DNA from: Lachnospiraceae bacterium
GTDB taxonomy: Bacteria; Bacillota; Clostridia; Lachnospirales; Lachnospiraceae
DNA length: 46,151 bases
Reading direction: 5' to 3'
Assembly: GCA_017440575.1 (NCBI GenBank)
Contig: JAFSGY010000061.1
Coordinates: 1-46,151, forward strand
The notes under the pieces are model-generated. The model searched no databases. It saw only the letters and a list, made by a program, of their open reading frames with translations, and was not told the DNA's origin. A program made the position numbers and the translations under genes. Below, piece after piece: positions 8,174 through 16,157 of this stretch; positions within the stretch are counted from its first letter, which is position 1, and every line of letters begins with the position of its first letter.

Positions 8174-8620
8174 TTATTCTGTTTGCATTGCTTCTACAAA
8201 TCCATCTAAAATCTTCTGATTTTTCGTAAATTCACAATTCCTTGCATTGTCCTCTACCTTCTGCCTTGCTTCGGCTTCCTTCTGCACAGCCTCCGGCATT
8301 TCGCCAGATTCAAGTGTTCCTTTCCATGCATGCCATCTCACATAATCATTGTAAGCATTTACAGTTTCCCAATAGATATCATAATCATCGTCATAAAGGT
8401 CATATAGCTTCAAGTACCATAGTAATCCATAAAAATCCCTGTCATAATAGTCCTCATCGCATTGTCTTATCATATTCTCTGTACTATGATACCTTGCATC
8501 CCATGCAGCCTCCTCAATTCCCTCAGTAACCATCTGCACTAGCGAAAGCAAAAAGAATACCGCCACAATGAGTTTGATTATAAAAAATTTTTTATTCACC
8601 TGATATTGTCCATTACTCAT
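8174..8620 (-). CDS. Small single-pass membrane protein, third gene of zinc-ribbon operon
   Basis: The 148-residue product has no recognised family. One membrane segment (about residues 10-32, FFIIKLIVAVFFLLSLVQMV) is followed by an acidic, tyrosine-rich region (YYDRDFYGLLWYLKLYDLY...YDIYWE) predicted to be helical. It lacks the zinc ribbon of its two upstream neighbours. Its post-membrane region shares their pattern of a Tyr/Asp-Tyr motif followed by a leucine-rich helix and regularly spaced Tyr. ATG 8620 is chosen because GGAGGG precedes it and it overlaps the upstream stop by 8 bases, suggesting coupled translation. The longer frame from 8683 would overlap far more and has no better signal. 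Confidence 0.75.
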   Translation of the reverse strand: MSNGQYQVNKKFFIIKLIVAVFFLLSLVQMVTEGIEEAAWDARYHSTENMIRQCDEDYYDRDFYGLLWYLKLYDLYDDDYDIYWETVNAYNDYVRWHAWKGTLESGEMPEAVQKEAEARQKVEDNARNCEFTKNQKILDGFVEAMQTE

Positions 8621-9377
8621 TGTCTTCCCTCCATTGCCAGCCATTTCTGTCATACAGACTTCTCTGTAATGATTTCCATTCATCCTGATAGCTTTCTATC
8701 TCTCGAAAAGCCATGACTTCTTCATAGATCATTCCAAGCTCTCCTATCAAAAAGGCATCTACTTCGAGACACATCCAGTCATAATATGCCTGATTTTCCT
8801 CTGTAACATCATGATATCTGCTGCTCCACTCCTTCCCATAGATTGTAGAAGCATAATCCATACACTCATAAATCAGCCCATATTTTGGATACTTTTCAAT
8901 ATCCTCAAGCTCAGCTCCCTGAAATTCCATGCTCTGCTCGACAAACTTTTCCCATTTCTTATACATAAAGGCTGCCTCCGCATAAGTTGCATAAGCTTCC
9001 TCATGTAGCACATCATATTCGCTCATATATTCATACAGATTGTGATAATCTGCTGCCTCATAAAGGCTCTGAATCTTCTCAGCACTTTCCTGACCCTTCA
9101 CCAGCTGCTCAACACTATCTCCGATATAACAGGCAATAAAAGTAATCACCACAATCAATACCATAAGCCCTAACATTACACCAATAATGGCATTCAATAT
9201 TTTATTTATAACGTATATCGTACCATTGGTTATAACGTCTTTCTTTACACCTTCATAATTTTTCTGTGCTGTCCTCTCCTGCCAGCTCCAATATTTTCCC
9301 AGTTTATTCTCCCTGCCGCAATATGGACATTCCAGCTCACGCAGCTTATAATCTGCTCCACATGACTTACATTTCAT
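8613..9377 (-). CDS. Zinc-ribbon single-pass membrane protein (unknown function), second gene
   Basis: The 254-residue protein begins with a CxxC-x12-CxxC zinc ribbon (MKCKSCGADY...CPYCGREN). After a cytoplasmic linker comes one long membrane segment (about 58-85). The C-terminal region of about 165 residues is rich in Tyr, Glu and Trp and is probably helical and extracytoplasmic. The motif LYEAADYHNLYEYMSEYD just after the membrane resembles MYQAEDYGAMMELLKQQE of the upstream protein. No catalytic motif is visible. It overlaps the upstream gene by 4 bases (ATGA) and the downstream one by 8. A membrane sensor or assembly factor is possible, but nothing in the sequence decides this. Confidence 0.8.
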   Translation of the reverse strand: MKCKSCGADYKLRELECPYCGRENKLGKYWSWQERTAQKNYEGVKKDVITNGTIYVINKILNAIIGVMLGLMVLIVVITFIACYIGDSVEQLVKGQESAEKIQSLYEAADYHNLYEYMSEYDVLHEEAYATYAEAAFMYKKWEKFVEQSMEFQGAELEDIEKYPKYGLIYECMDYASTIYGKEWSSRYHDVTEENQAYYDWMCLEVDAFLIGELGMIYEEVMAFREIESYQDEWKSLQRSLYDRNGWQWREDNE

Positions 9378-10108
9378 TCTCTGCCCTCATACTTCTCTAA
9401 AATAAGCTGATAAATTTCCATCATATCTTCTTCATTCCTATATAATTGAAGCCCTCGTTCTACTTCCTCTTCACTAAGATAACACTTCTCTTTTAAGATA
9501 TTCTCTGCTTTCTGCCGGAAGGCTTCCACCTCTGTACCCTCATCATACACATATCCTTCTGCTTCATATTCATCGCAATAGGACAAGATTCGAAATAATG
9601 GCTTTATCGTATAATACAAAAAATCCGGGTCTTCATACTTCTCTGCTCTTTGCAGATCCTCGTCAATGCCCTCTGCAGCTGGCTGATAGTACTCATACAA
9701 TTCACCAATTCGATAATAGCGTCCATAGGTCGCACTGGTATAATACTCCTGCTGTTTCAACAATTCCATCATTGCTCCATAATCCTCTGCCTGATACATC
9801 GCTTCCAGACTATCCATCACAGAATCCTTGTTCTCATAAGCAATGGTACTCTTCAGCTTAGCTAGCCCTGCCGATACAAGAGCAAGCAGAATACCTCCAA
9901 TAATGACAATCATGAGTAGTCTTACCACAAGCTTACCGGCAAGCCTTCCTATCACTTCCGGTAATCTTCGTAAAATCGAACTCTTATATTCATACCAGTC
10001 CAGCCTATCCTTATGTGCCTGTTCTGCCTGTTTAGTATTCTCTGAACCACAATATGGACACTGCTCTTTTATATCCGGATAGCTTGCTCCACAATTGACG
10101 CATTTCAT
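9374..10108 (-). CDS. Zinc-ribbon single-pass membrane protein (unknown function), first gene
   Basis: This 244-residue protein starts with MKCVNCGASY...CPYCGSEN, a two-knuckle zinc ribbon. A basic linker and one membrane segment follow (about residues 61-85, VVRLLMIVIIGGILLALVSAG). The remaining 155 residues are acidic, tyrosine-rich and probably helical. It looks paralogous to the next gene in layout and in the motif after the membrane. I chose ATG 10108 because the zinc ribbon then begins at residue 1, as in the paralogue, and GGGGAAA lies upstream; the 19 extra residues of the longer frame run into the predicted promoter. It is the first gene of a three-gene operon divergent from an EAL-domain gene. 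Confidence 0.8.
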   Translation of the reverse strand: MKCVNCGASYPDIKEQCPYCGSENTKQAEQAHKDRLDWYEYKSSILRRLPEVIGRLAGKLVVRLLMIVIIGGILLALVSAGLAKLKSTIAYENKDSVMDSLEAMYQAEDYGAMMELLKQQEYYTSATYGRYYRIGELYEYYQPAAEGIDEDLQRAEKYEDPDFLYYTIKPLFRILSYCDEYEAEGYVYDEGTEVEAFRQKAENILKEKCYLSEEEVERGLQLYRNEEDMMEIYQLILEKYEGRE

Positions 10109-10142
10109 CTGTATTTCCCCTGTCTTTTCTTTTTTTACTAAC

Positions 10143-10171
10143 AGTATATCAAACAATATTACCATTTACAA
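10143..10171 (-). promoter_or_regulatory. Predicted promoter of the zinc-ribbon operon
   Basis: On the minus strand TTGTAA (10166-10171) and TATACT (10143-10148) are 17 bases apart, with the first gene's ATG 35 bases further on. Confidence 0.55.
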
Positions 10172-10225
10172 ATAATATGTTTTTTGTACAATCTTTACAT
10201 AATTTTGTTAATTTTCCCCCAAACA

Positions 10226-10254
10226 TTGCAAGCAAAGCTCTTTGGTGCTATATT
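10226..10254 (+). promoter_or_regulatory. Predicted promoter of the first EAL-domain gene
   Basis: TTGCAA (10226-10231) and TATATT (10249-10254) are separated by 17 bases. They lie downstream of the TTG that would give a longer reading frame, supporting ATG 10298 as the start. Confidence 0.5.
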
Positions 10255-10297
10255 TAGTCATGGTATTTTAACTGTTATTTTAGAGAGAGTTTTATTT

Positions 10298-11593
10298 ATG
10301 AATTTTTGTTACATTGATTCACTTACCGGCATTTTAAACACCGCCGGCTTCATGAACCAGGGAACCGCTTTATGCGAAGAAAACAGACAAGCTGACTATA
10401 CTGGTCTTTTCTTAAATATCAAAGGGTTTCGTTATATTAATCAACGTTTTGGCTTTACAAATGGTGATGAAGCCATGCGTAAATACGCGCATCGTATTCA
10501 GAAGTTGCTCCTGCCTGACGAATTATTCGCCCGGCTTGGGTGTGATAACTATGCCCTGCTACTTCAAAAGAATCGTGTCGATGCTTTATTAGATTCCCTT
10601 CTTTCTGTTCGCGTTCATGTTCAACTAGAGGATTTTGTTAATACTTTCGACCTGTCTTCTCGAGCAGGACTCTATGAAATAAGACCGGAAGATACCATGA
10701 ACGATATCATGAACAGAATTACCGTTGCGGGACTGCTTGCCAAGTCATCACCGCATCACAATACCATTTGGTTCCGTGAAGCGATGATGGAACGCTATAT
10801 TCATGATAAAGAAATTGCTGATTCCTTTATTTCTGCAATTGAAAACAATGAATTTTCTGTTTATTATCAACCGAAGGTATCCCTTGACGAACAGACTTTA
10901 TGCGGCTGCGAGGCTCTTGCACGTTGGGACAGAATAAGCGAGGTTATCTTTCCTTCTGAATTCGTACCTATTTTGGAACAGGAGGGCACGATTTGTGTAC
11001 TAGACTTCTATGTATTAGAAGCGGTATGCCGTGATATCCGTAACTGGCTGGATATGGGAATTGAACCTGTCCGAATCTCTACGAATTTTTCAAAGATTCA
11101 TCTTCACAATAAGAATCTTGCAATAGATATCCTAAGAGTCTTAGACCGTTATCAAATTGATACAAAATACATTGAAATCGAATTAACAGAGACCTGTGGT
11201 TATGAGGATTTTGAATCGCTTTCTGAATTCGTGGATACCATGAAAGAACACGGTGTTCACACTTCCATTGATGATTTTGGAACCGGATATTCTTCACTCA
11301 ATCTGTTAAAAGACTTAAACATCGATACCATTAAGCTTGATAAATCTTTTTTAAACCAGAATCCGAATACAAAGAAAAAGCATGCTAATGAGATTGTCAT
11401 CAAAACTATTATTAACATGGCTCAGGATCTAGACATGCAGGTCATCTGCGAAGGTGTCGAAACCGTTGAGCAGGCTAAGCTGTTGCAGACACTCCATTGT
11501 CCGGCAGTTCAGGGCTTCCTCTTTGATGGACCATTATCACATGACGAATTTGAAAAACGCCTAAAAACAGAACGAGTTTATCATAAAATATAA
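10298..11593 (+). CDS. c-di-GMP phosphodiesterase with degenerate GGDEF and intact EAL domain
   Basis: The 431-residue cytoplasmic protein has an N-terminal GGDEF-fold domain (about 1-160) in which the signature is GCDNY (in ARLGCDNYALLL), so diguanylate cyclase activity is unlikely. The EAL domain (about 175-425) looks catalytically complete: Glu205 in CEALARW, Asn in ISTNFS, Glu in IELTET, the DDFGTGYS loop, Lys in IKLDKSF, Glu in CEGVET and Gln in VQGFLF. It should hydrolyse c-di-GMP. It has no membrane segment or sensory domain. ATG 10298 gives the compact domain boundary and has AGAGAG upstream. It is transcribed alone, divergent from the zinc-ribbon operon, and ends at a bidirectional terminator. 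Confidence 0.88.
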   Translation: MNFCYIDSLTGILNTAGFMNQGTALCEENRQADYTGLFLNIKGFRYINQRFGFTNGDEAMRKYAHRIQKLLLPDELFARLGCDNYALLLQKNRVDALLDSLLSVRVHVQLEDFVNTFDLSSRAGLYEIRPEDTMNDIMNRITVAGLLAKSSPHHNTIWFREAMMERYIHDKEIADSFISAIENNEFSVYYQPKVSLDEQTLCGCEALARWDRISEVIFPSEFVPILEQEGTICVLDFYVLEAVCRDIRNWLDMGIEPVRISTNFSKIHLHNKNLAIDILRVLDRYQIDTKYIEIELTETCGYEDFESLSEFVDTMKEHGVHTSIDDFGTGYSSLNLLKDLNIDTIKLDKSFLNQNPNTKKKHANEIVIKTIINMAQDLDMQVICEGVETVEQAKLLQTLHCPAVQGFLFDGPLSHDEFEKRLKTERVYHKI

Positions 11594-11598
11594 AAAAC

Positions 11599-11634
11599 GG
11601 GTAATGCCTTATCAAAAGGTATTACCCATTTTCT
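11599..11634 (+). terminator. Bidirectional terminator between EAL gene and M18 peptidase gene
   Basis: GGGTAATGCCTT (11599-11610) pairs with AAGGTATTACCC (11616-11627) with one G-T mismatch, followed by ATTTTCT. On the minus strand the stem is followed by GTTTTTTAT, so it serves both convergent genes. Confidence 0.85.
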
Positions 11635-11641
11635 TTATATT

Positions 11642-13036
11642 TTACCACTCTAAAAATGCTTTATAGCCCTTTACCGCTTCGTAAATATCTGCCTTACTGC
11701 TTATCTCATATGGTGCATGCATATTTAAAACGGCAACACCACTATCGATTACGTTCATTCCATACTCAGCCATAATATAAGCAATCGTACCGCCGCCACC
11801 TGCATCTACCTTACCAAGCTCTGCAAACTGATAACTTACTCCTGCTTCATCCATCACTCTTCTTAGGTCTGCAATGTATTCTGCTGTTGCATCATTTGAA
11901 CCACTCTTTCCTCTGCTACCTGTGTATTTATTAAAGGTTAAACCATTTGCAAGAAATGCCGAATTTTTCTTCTCAAATACGCTTGCATAAAGCGGGTCAA
12001 AGCCTGCACTTACATCTGAAGACAGCATTCTGGAATTCATCAGCGCACGACGAAGCAATATCTGTGAATCTCCCTCTGTCATGGCAAGAAGCTCTGCTAC
12101 CATATTCTCAAAGAACTGGGAATGCATACCTGTCGCTCCCACACTTCCGATTTCTTCCTTATCTACAAGCAAGCAACACAGAGTACGCTTATGTGACTCT
12201 ACCTCCAGCATTGCTAATAAAGAGGTAAATGCACAGATTCTGTCGTCTTGACCATATGCAAGCACCATACTTCTATCAAAGCCACAATCTCTTGCCTTCC
12301 CAGACGGAACGATTTCAAGCTCTGCAGAAAGAAAATCCTCTTCCTCAATTCCATACATTTCCTGTAAAAGCTTCAATACATTTGCCTTTACTGCTTCCTT
12401 CTCCTCTGTTTCCATATCCTCTGTCTTCTCAATCGGACAGTTGCCAATTAATAAATCCAGATTCTCACCAGTCACTACTTCTGTTGCCTTTTTAGCCATC
12501 TGTTCTCCTGCCAGATGAATCAGCAAATCGGTAATCACAAAAACAGGATCCTCATCCTTCTCACCGATAGTAACGTTGACAACAGTTCCATCCTTCTTCA
12601 CTACGGTTCCATGAATCGCAAGTGGTGTAGCTGTCCACTGATACTTCTTAATACCTCCATAATAATGAGTATCTAAATAGGCAAAGCCTTCCTTCTCATA
12701 TAATGGATTCTGCTTCACATCAATTCTTGGAGAATCAATGTGCGCACCCAAAATATTCATACCACTTGAAATCGGTTCCTCTCCAATGCGAAACAGTGCA
12801 ACACACTTCTTCATCTGGACTGCATAGAGCTTATCTCCAGCCTGAACCTTTTTCCCTTCCTTTATTATCTGGCAAAGATCCTGATAGCCCTGCTCCTTTG
12901 CCATTTTAACAACAAGCTCCGTACACTCACGCTCTGTCTTTCCTTCGTCAAGGCACTTTTTATACCATTCACAGATTCTGTTTAATTCCTTTTTATCTTC
13001 ATCCTGATAGGATAACCAAAGATTTTCTTTTTTCAT
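11642..13036 (-). CDS. M18 family metalloaminopeptidase (aspartyl aminopeptidase type)
   Basis: This 464-residue cytoplasmic zinc peptidase removes N-terminal residues, classically Asp/Glu in this family. The co-catalytic metal-site motifs are in order: NILGAHIDSPRID (His), YGQDDRICAF (bridging Asp), LLVDKEEIGSVGATG (catalytic Glu and metal Glu), SSDVSAGFDP (Asp) and LNMHAPYEISSKAD (His). Length is normal for bacterial M18 enzymes. The gene is monocistronic, lying between two EAL-domain genes that point away from and toward it, with no evident functional link. The leader upstream carries one copy of a 26-bp hairpin repeat. The start codon ATG 13036 is supported by a modest GAAAGG upstream. 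Confidence 0.93.
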   Translation of the reverse strand: MKKENLWLSYQDEDKKELNRICEWYKKCLDEGKTERECTELVVKMAKEQGYQDLCQIIKEGKKVQAGDKLYAVQMKKCVALFRIGEEPISSGMNILGAHIDSPRIDVKQNPLYEKEGFAYLDTHYYGGIKKYQWTATPLAIHGTVVKKDGTVVNVTIGEKDEDPVFVITDLLIHLAGEQMAKKATEVVTGENLDLLIGNCPIEKTEDMETEEKEAVKANVLKLLQEMYGIEEEDFLSAELEIVPSGKARDCGFDRSMVLAYGQDDRICAFTSLLAMLEVESHKRTLCCLLVDKEEIGSVGATGMHSQFFENMVAELLAMTEGDSQILLRRALMNSRMLSSDVSAGFDPLYASVFEKKNSAFLANGLTFNKYTGSRGKSGSNDATAEYIADLRRVMDEAGVSYQFAELGKVDAGGGGTIAYIMAEYGMNVIDSGVAVLNMHAPYEISSKADIYEAVKGYKAFLEW

Positions 13037-13076
13037 AAATCAGTAACCATACCTTTCTCTTTCCATTTGTGTAATT

Positions 13077-13102
13077 GTTACTATTCACTCCGTTCCAGTA
13101 AC
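13077..13102 (-). repeat. 26-bp hairpin repeat, copy 1 (upstream of M18 gene)
   Basis: The unit is GTTACT, 14 bases including CACTCCGTTC, then AGTAAC. It matches 24908-24933 at 24 of 26 positions. The ends are inverted repeats that can form a short stem. It lies in the 5' untranslated region of the M18 gene. Confidence 0.75.
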
Positions 13103-13229
13103 GCATATCACCTAACAACCATACCATAAAATCATCCCTTTTTACAACATATTGCATAGAATATGTATATAAACATTTTACCAATACATTTTTGAACACA
13201 TTTTTATGCAATATAATTCGACTTTTTTC

Positions 13230-13258
13230 TTGCTTTGTCAGAAAATATTACATATAAT
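13230..13258 (+). promoter_or_regulatory. Predicted promoter of the second EAL-domain gene
   Basis: TTGCTT (13230-13235) is 17 bases from a consensus TATAAT (13253-13258). The AAGGAGG ribosome binding site and ATG 13300 follow. Confidence 0.6.
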
Positions 13259-13299
13259 GGATTTGAATAGGGCTTTTGTTATAGTTCAAGGAGGAACAC

Positions 13300-14967
13300 A
13301 TGGAAAAAGTTTTTGACCAATTATCTGTACCCCATCTTAGTAAAATTATTGATTTGATTCATCCCTGTATGGATGATTATTTATATGTATATGATTTTGT
13401 AAACGACTATTATTATATTTCACCACATGCTGTTGAGCGCTTTGCTCTTCCAAGCAATGAATTCCATAATGTCGTTGCCAACCATAAAAAATTTGTATAT
13501 CCTGTTGACTTATATGATTTGCAGGAAGACTTAGCCTTAATGAAAAGTGGCGAAAAAGATTTCCACAATATGCAGTATCGCTGGTTATCTACTTCCGGTG
13601 AACCAATCTGGATTAACTGTCGTGGCTATGCGATTCATGAACACGGAAAGCCATCCTATATGATTGGCTGTATCAACGAAATTGGTGTAAGGCAAAAAGC
13701 TGATAATGTCAGCGGTTTGCTAGGAATTACCGGATTACAGCAATATTTACAGGATCATTCCTATGATATTAATCAGGGCTATCTTCTCCGTCTTGGATTA
13801 GACGATTTCAAGGAAGTCAATGAGAAGCTTGGCAGTGATTATGGTGATATGGTTCTTCGTCGAACCGCAGAATGCATCTCGTCCTGTATCAAAACTGGTC
13901 AGCTTCTGTTTCGTGCGGTAGCAGATGAATTTATCTTATTAGATACACAAAATACCAATATGAAGCATGCTGTTGCCCAATACAAGCTTATCCGCCAGAC
14001 CGTAGATGAGTTCGTTGAAGCAAACCACTACGAAGCTGTCTTTACTATTTCCGGCGGTATTCTTCCTTGTAAGGATATGAAAGGACATAGTTTCTCCGAT
14101 GTTATGAAGCTGTCAGAGTTCTCTCTGAACGAAGCAAAAAGAGATGGAAAAAATCGTTCCTACATTTTCCAACAGGCTGATTATGATAAATTCTTACGTC
14201 GTAAGAAAATTACTCAGTTATTGAGACAGTCTGTAAATAACAATTTTGAAGGCTTTGAGGCTTATCTTCAACCGGTATTTGATTCCACTACCAATAGTAT
14301 CTACGGTGCAGAATCCTTAATGCGTTTCCGCACAGATGAATTTGGAATGATTTCACCAATAGAATTTATTCCGTTATTGGAAGAAACTGGTTTGATTATG
14401 CCCGCTGGCAAATGGATGTTACATCGTTCGCTAACGATTTGTCGTGAGATTCAGAATCTTATGCCGGGCTTCCATATCAGTATTAATATCTCTTACATAC
14501 AGGTAATGAAGAGTAATATCATCAATGAGATTATCTCTGCTGTTGATATGCATGGCATTGATACCTCCAACGTAATTATTGAGCTGACAGAAAGTGGACT
14601 TTTGGAATCTGACAGCCGTGTTACCAAGTTGGTATCTAACCTCAAGAATAATGGTATTCGTCTGGCACTTGATGATTTTGGAACGGGCTACTCCAACTTC
14701 CATTATCTGAATGAACTGAAACCGGATATTATTAAAATTGACCGTTCCTTCACCTTAAAGGCATTACAGAATGATTATGAATATCAGTTGCTCTCTCTTA
14801 TGAGTAATATGGTTCATAGTCTGAATCTGAAAATGTGTATTGAAGGAATTGAAACCAATGATGAATTAAGTAAAATGAGCCAGCTTTCACCGGACTACTG
14901 TCAGGGTTATTATTGGGGAAAGCCTTGCCCATATGATGAATTCAAAGCTTTATACCTTGTTTCCTAA
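13300..14967 (+). CDS. PAS-GGDEF-EAL protein, probable c-di-GMP phosphodiesterase
   Basis: The 555-residue protein has an N-terminal PAS-like sensor domain (about 20-130; YRWLSTSGEPIWINCRG-MIGCINEIG is the usual PAS end). A GGDEF-fold domain (about 140-290) follows with the signature changed to VADEF, and then an EAL domain (about 300-550). EAL residues are kept although the name motif is ESL: Glu338, Asn in ISINISY, Glu in IELTES, DDFGTGYS, Lys in IKIDRSF, Glu in IEGIET and Gln in CQGYYWG. Phosphodiesterase activity controlled by an unknown PAS ligand is likely. The ribosome binding site AAGGAGG is strong. It is the second EAL protein in 5 kb, but its divergence from the first argues against a recent duplication. 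Confidence 0.88.
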   Translation: MEKVFDQLSVPHLSKIIDLIHPCMDDYLYVYDFVNDYYYISPHAVERFALPSNEFHNVVANHKKFVYPVDLYDLQEDLALMKSGEKDFHNMQYRWLSTSGEPIWINCRGYAIHEHGKPSYMIGCINEIGVRQKADNVSGLLGITGLQQYLQDHSYDINQGYLLRLGLDDFKEVNEKLGSDYGDMVLRRTAECISSCIKTGQLLFRAVADEFILLDTQNTNMKHAVAQYKLIRQTVDEFVEANHYEAVFTISGGILPCKDMKGHSFSDVMKLSEFSLNEAKRDGKNRSYIFQQADYDKFLRRKKITQLLRQSVNNNFEGFEAYLQPVFDSTTNSIYGAESLMRFRTDEFGMISPIEFIPLLEETGLIMPAGKWMLHRSLTICREIQNLMPGFHISINISYIQVMKSNIINEIISAVDMHGIDTSNVIIELTESGLLESDSRVTKLVSNLKNNGIRLALDDFGTGYSNFHYLNELKPDIIKIDRSFTLKALQNDYEYQLLSLMSNMVHSLNLKMCIEGIETNDELSKMSQLSPDYCQGYYWGKPCPYDEFKALYLVS

Positions 14968-15018
14968 CAAAGAAAATGCCTAAGTATACAAGCTTTGTGT
15001 ACAAATAAAATACTCACA

Positions 15019-15068
15019 CACCAATGAAAAAAAGTACCGTTTTTATTCCGGTACTTTTTCTATTGGTG
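15019..15068 (-). terminator. Bidirectional terminator spanning the PTS IIC stop codon
   Basis: CACCAAT (15019-15025) pairs with ATTGGTG (15062-15068). Within it, AAAAAGTACCG pairs with CGGTACTTTTT. The PTS IIC stop codon (15043-15045) lies in the loop, and T-rich arms serve both directions between convergent genes. Confidence 0.75.
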
Positions 15069-16134
15069 TTGTATCTATTTTTATTAACATCGTCATAACA
15101 AAGGCAAGCACAAAGCCAAGTATACAGGTTCCAAGGAAACCAAGGAATCCCTCTCCCATATACACCGGAAGTGTCGGAATACCTGCAAACGCAAAGGCAA
15201 TCGCCCTTGCTCCTGTAAAACCTGCAAGTGTTCCACCAATAGCTCCTGCAATACATGCCGCAACCATTGGCTTTTTCAGTGGTACATTGACACCAAATAA
15301 TGCCGGCTCTGTCACGCTGAACAATGCTGATACCACTGCTGACATGACTCTTGTCTTGCACTCACTATCCTTTACCTTGAAAAATACAGCAAATGCTGCT
15401 CCCGCCTGTGCAAAAATAGCAGCTCCCATAAACGGTAAAATCGTATCATATCCGTAAAGTGCAATATTTGAAATAATAATCGGCACAATACTCCAATGAA
15501 AACCAAAGATTACCATAACCTGAATCAAACCACCAAGGAAGAAGCCTGACACCTGTGGACTCCATTCATATGCCGCCGTATAGCCTGCTGCCAGAAGGTC
15601 TCCTATCCATGTTCCAAGAGGACCAAACAGTAAAAGTGTTGCTGCACCCGTTATCAGAATTGACAGCAATGGCACTAAAAATCCACTTAGCATCTTCGGT
15701 ACAACCTTTTTCAAAAACTTCTCTACGAAATGTAAAAATCCTACTGCCATCAGAATCGGCAGTACACTTGACGGATAATTCACACTGGTAACAGGTATTC
15801 CTGCAAAATCAAGTCCTGCACCGGACTCAAATGCTGCTGTGATGTTCGGATGTACTAATAATCCACCAATAACAGCTGCCGTAAAACGGTCACACCCAAA
15901 CTGCTTTGCCGATGTAAACGCAATAAATATCGGTAAGAAATAAAATAACGAATCTGCCATAGAGCTGCAGATTATGTAGGTTCCACTTCCGCTTTCTACC
16001 CATCCAAGACTGACAAACAGCGCCAGGAAGCCTTTCGTGACTCCTGCCGCTGTTACTACATTAATGATGGGAAGAAAGATAGCTGAGAGTGCTTCAATAA
16101 TACGGTTAAGCATTGAATTTTTATTTTCTTCCAT
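15043..16134 (-). CDS. PTS IIC permease domain protein (glucose/beta-glucoside family), stand-alone
   Basis: The 363-residue integral membrane protein has about ten hydrophobic segments and resembles the IIC domain of glucoside PTS permeases. Examples are the PNITAAFESG-like loop, GFHWSIVPIII and VTEPALFGVNVPLKKP. The last of these is a strongly conserved IIC segment. Family permeases normally carry IIB (with a phosphorylated Cys) and often IIA on the same chain. Neither is present here or next door, so phosphoryl transfer would need partners encoded elsewhere. It starts 23 bases after uxuB with AGGAGA upstream, so it is the third gene of the hexuronate operon and may import a uronate-containing sugar; that is inference from position. 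Confidence 0.82.
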   Translation of the reverse strand: MEENKNSMLNRIIEALSAIFLPIINVVTAAGVTKGFLALFVSLGWVESGSGTYIICSSMADSLFYFLPIFIAFTSAKQFGCDRFTAAVIGGLLVHPNITAAFESGAGLDFAGIPVTSVNYPSSVLPILMAVGFLHFVEKFLKKVVPKMLSGFLVPLLSILITGAATLLLFGPLGTWIGDLLAAGYTAAYEWSPQVSGFFLGGLIQVMVIFGFHWSIVPIIISNIALYGYDTILPFMGAAIFAQAGAAFAVFFKVKDSECKTRVMSAVVSALFSVTEPALFGVNVPLKKPMVAACIAGAIGGTLAGFTGARAIAFAFAGIPTLPVYMGEGFLGFLGTCILGFVLAFVMTMLIKIDTTPIEKVPE

Positions 16135-16157
16135 CGTATTTTCTCCTGTCCGGTGTC

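Noticed and set aside
13037-13211. 70-residue minus-strand frame upstream of the M18 gene
   Set aside because: It overlaps the hairpin repeat, has no ribosome binding site and its sequence resembles nothing; it is treated as leader DNA.
15014-15361. 115-residue cysteine-rich minus-strand frame overlapping the PTS IIC gene end
   Set aside because: It is a frame-shifted shadow of a confident membrane protein with no start signal.
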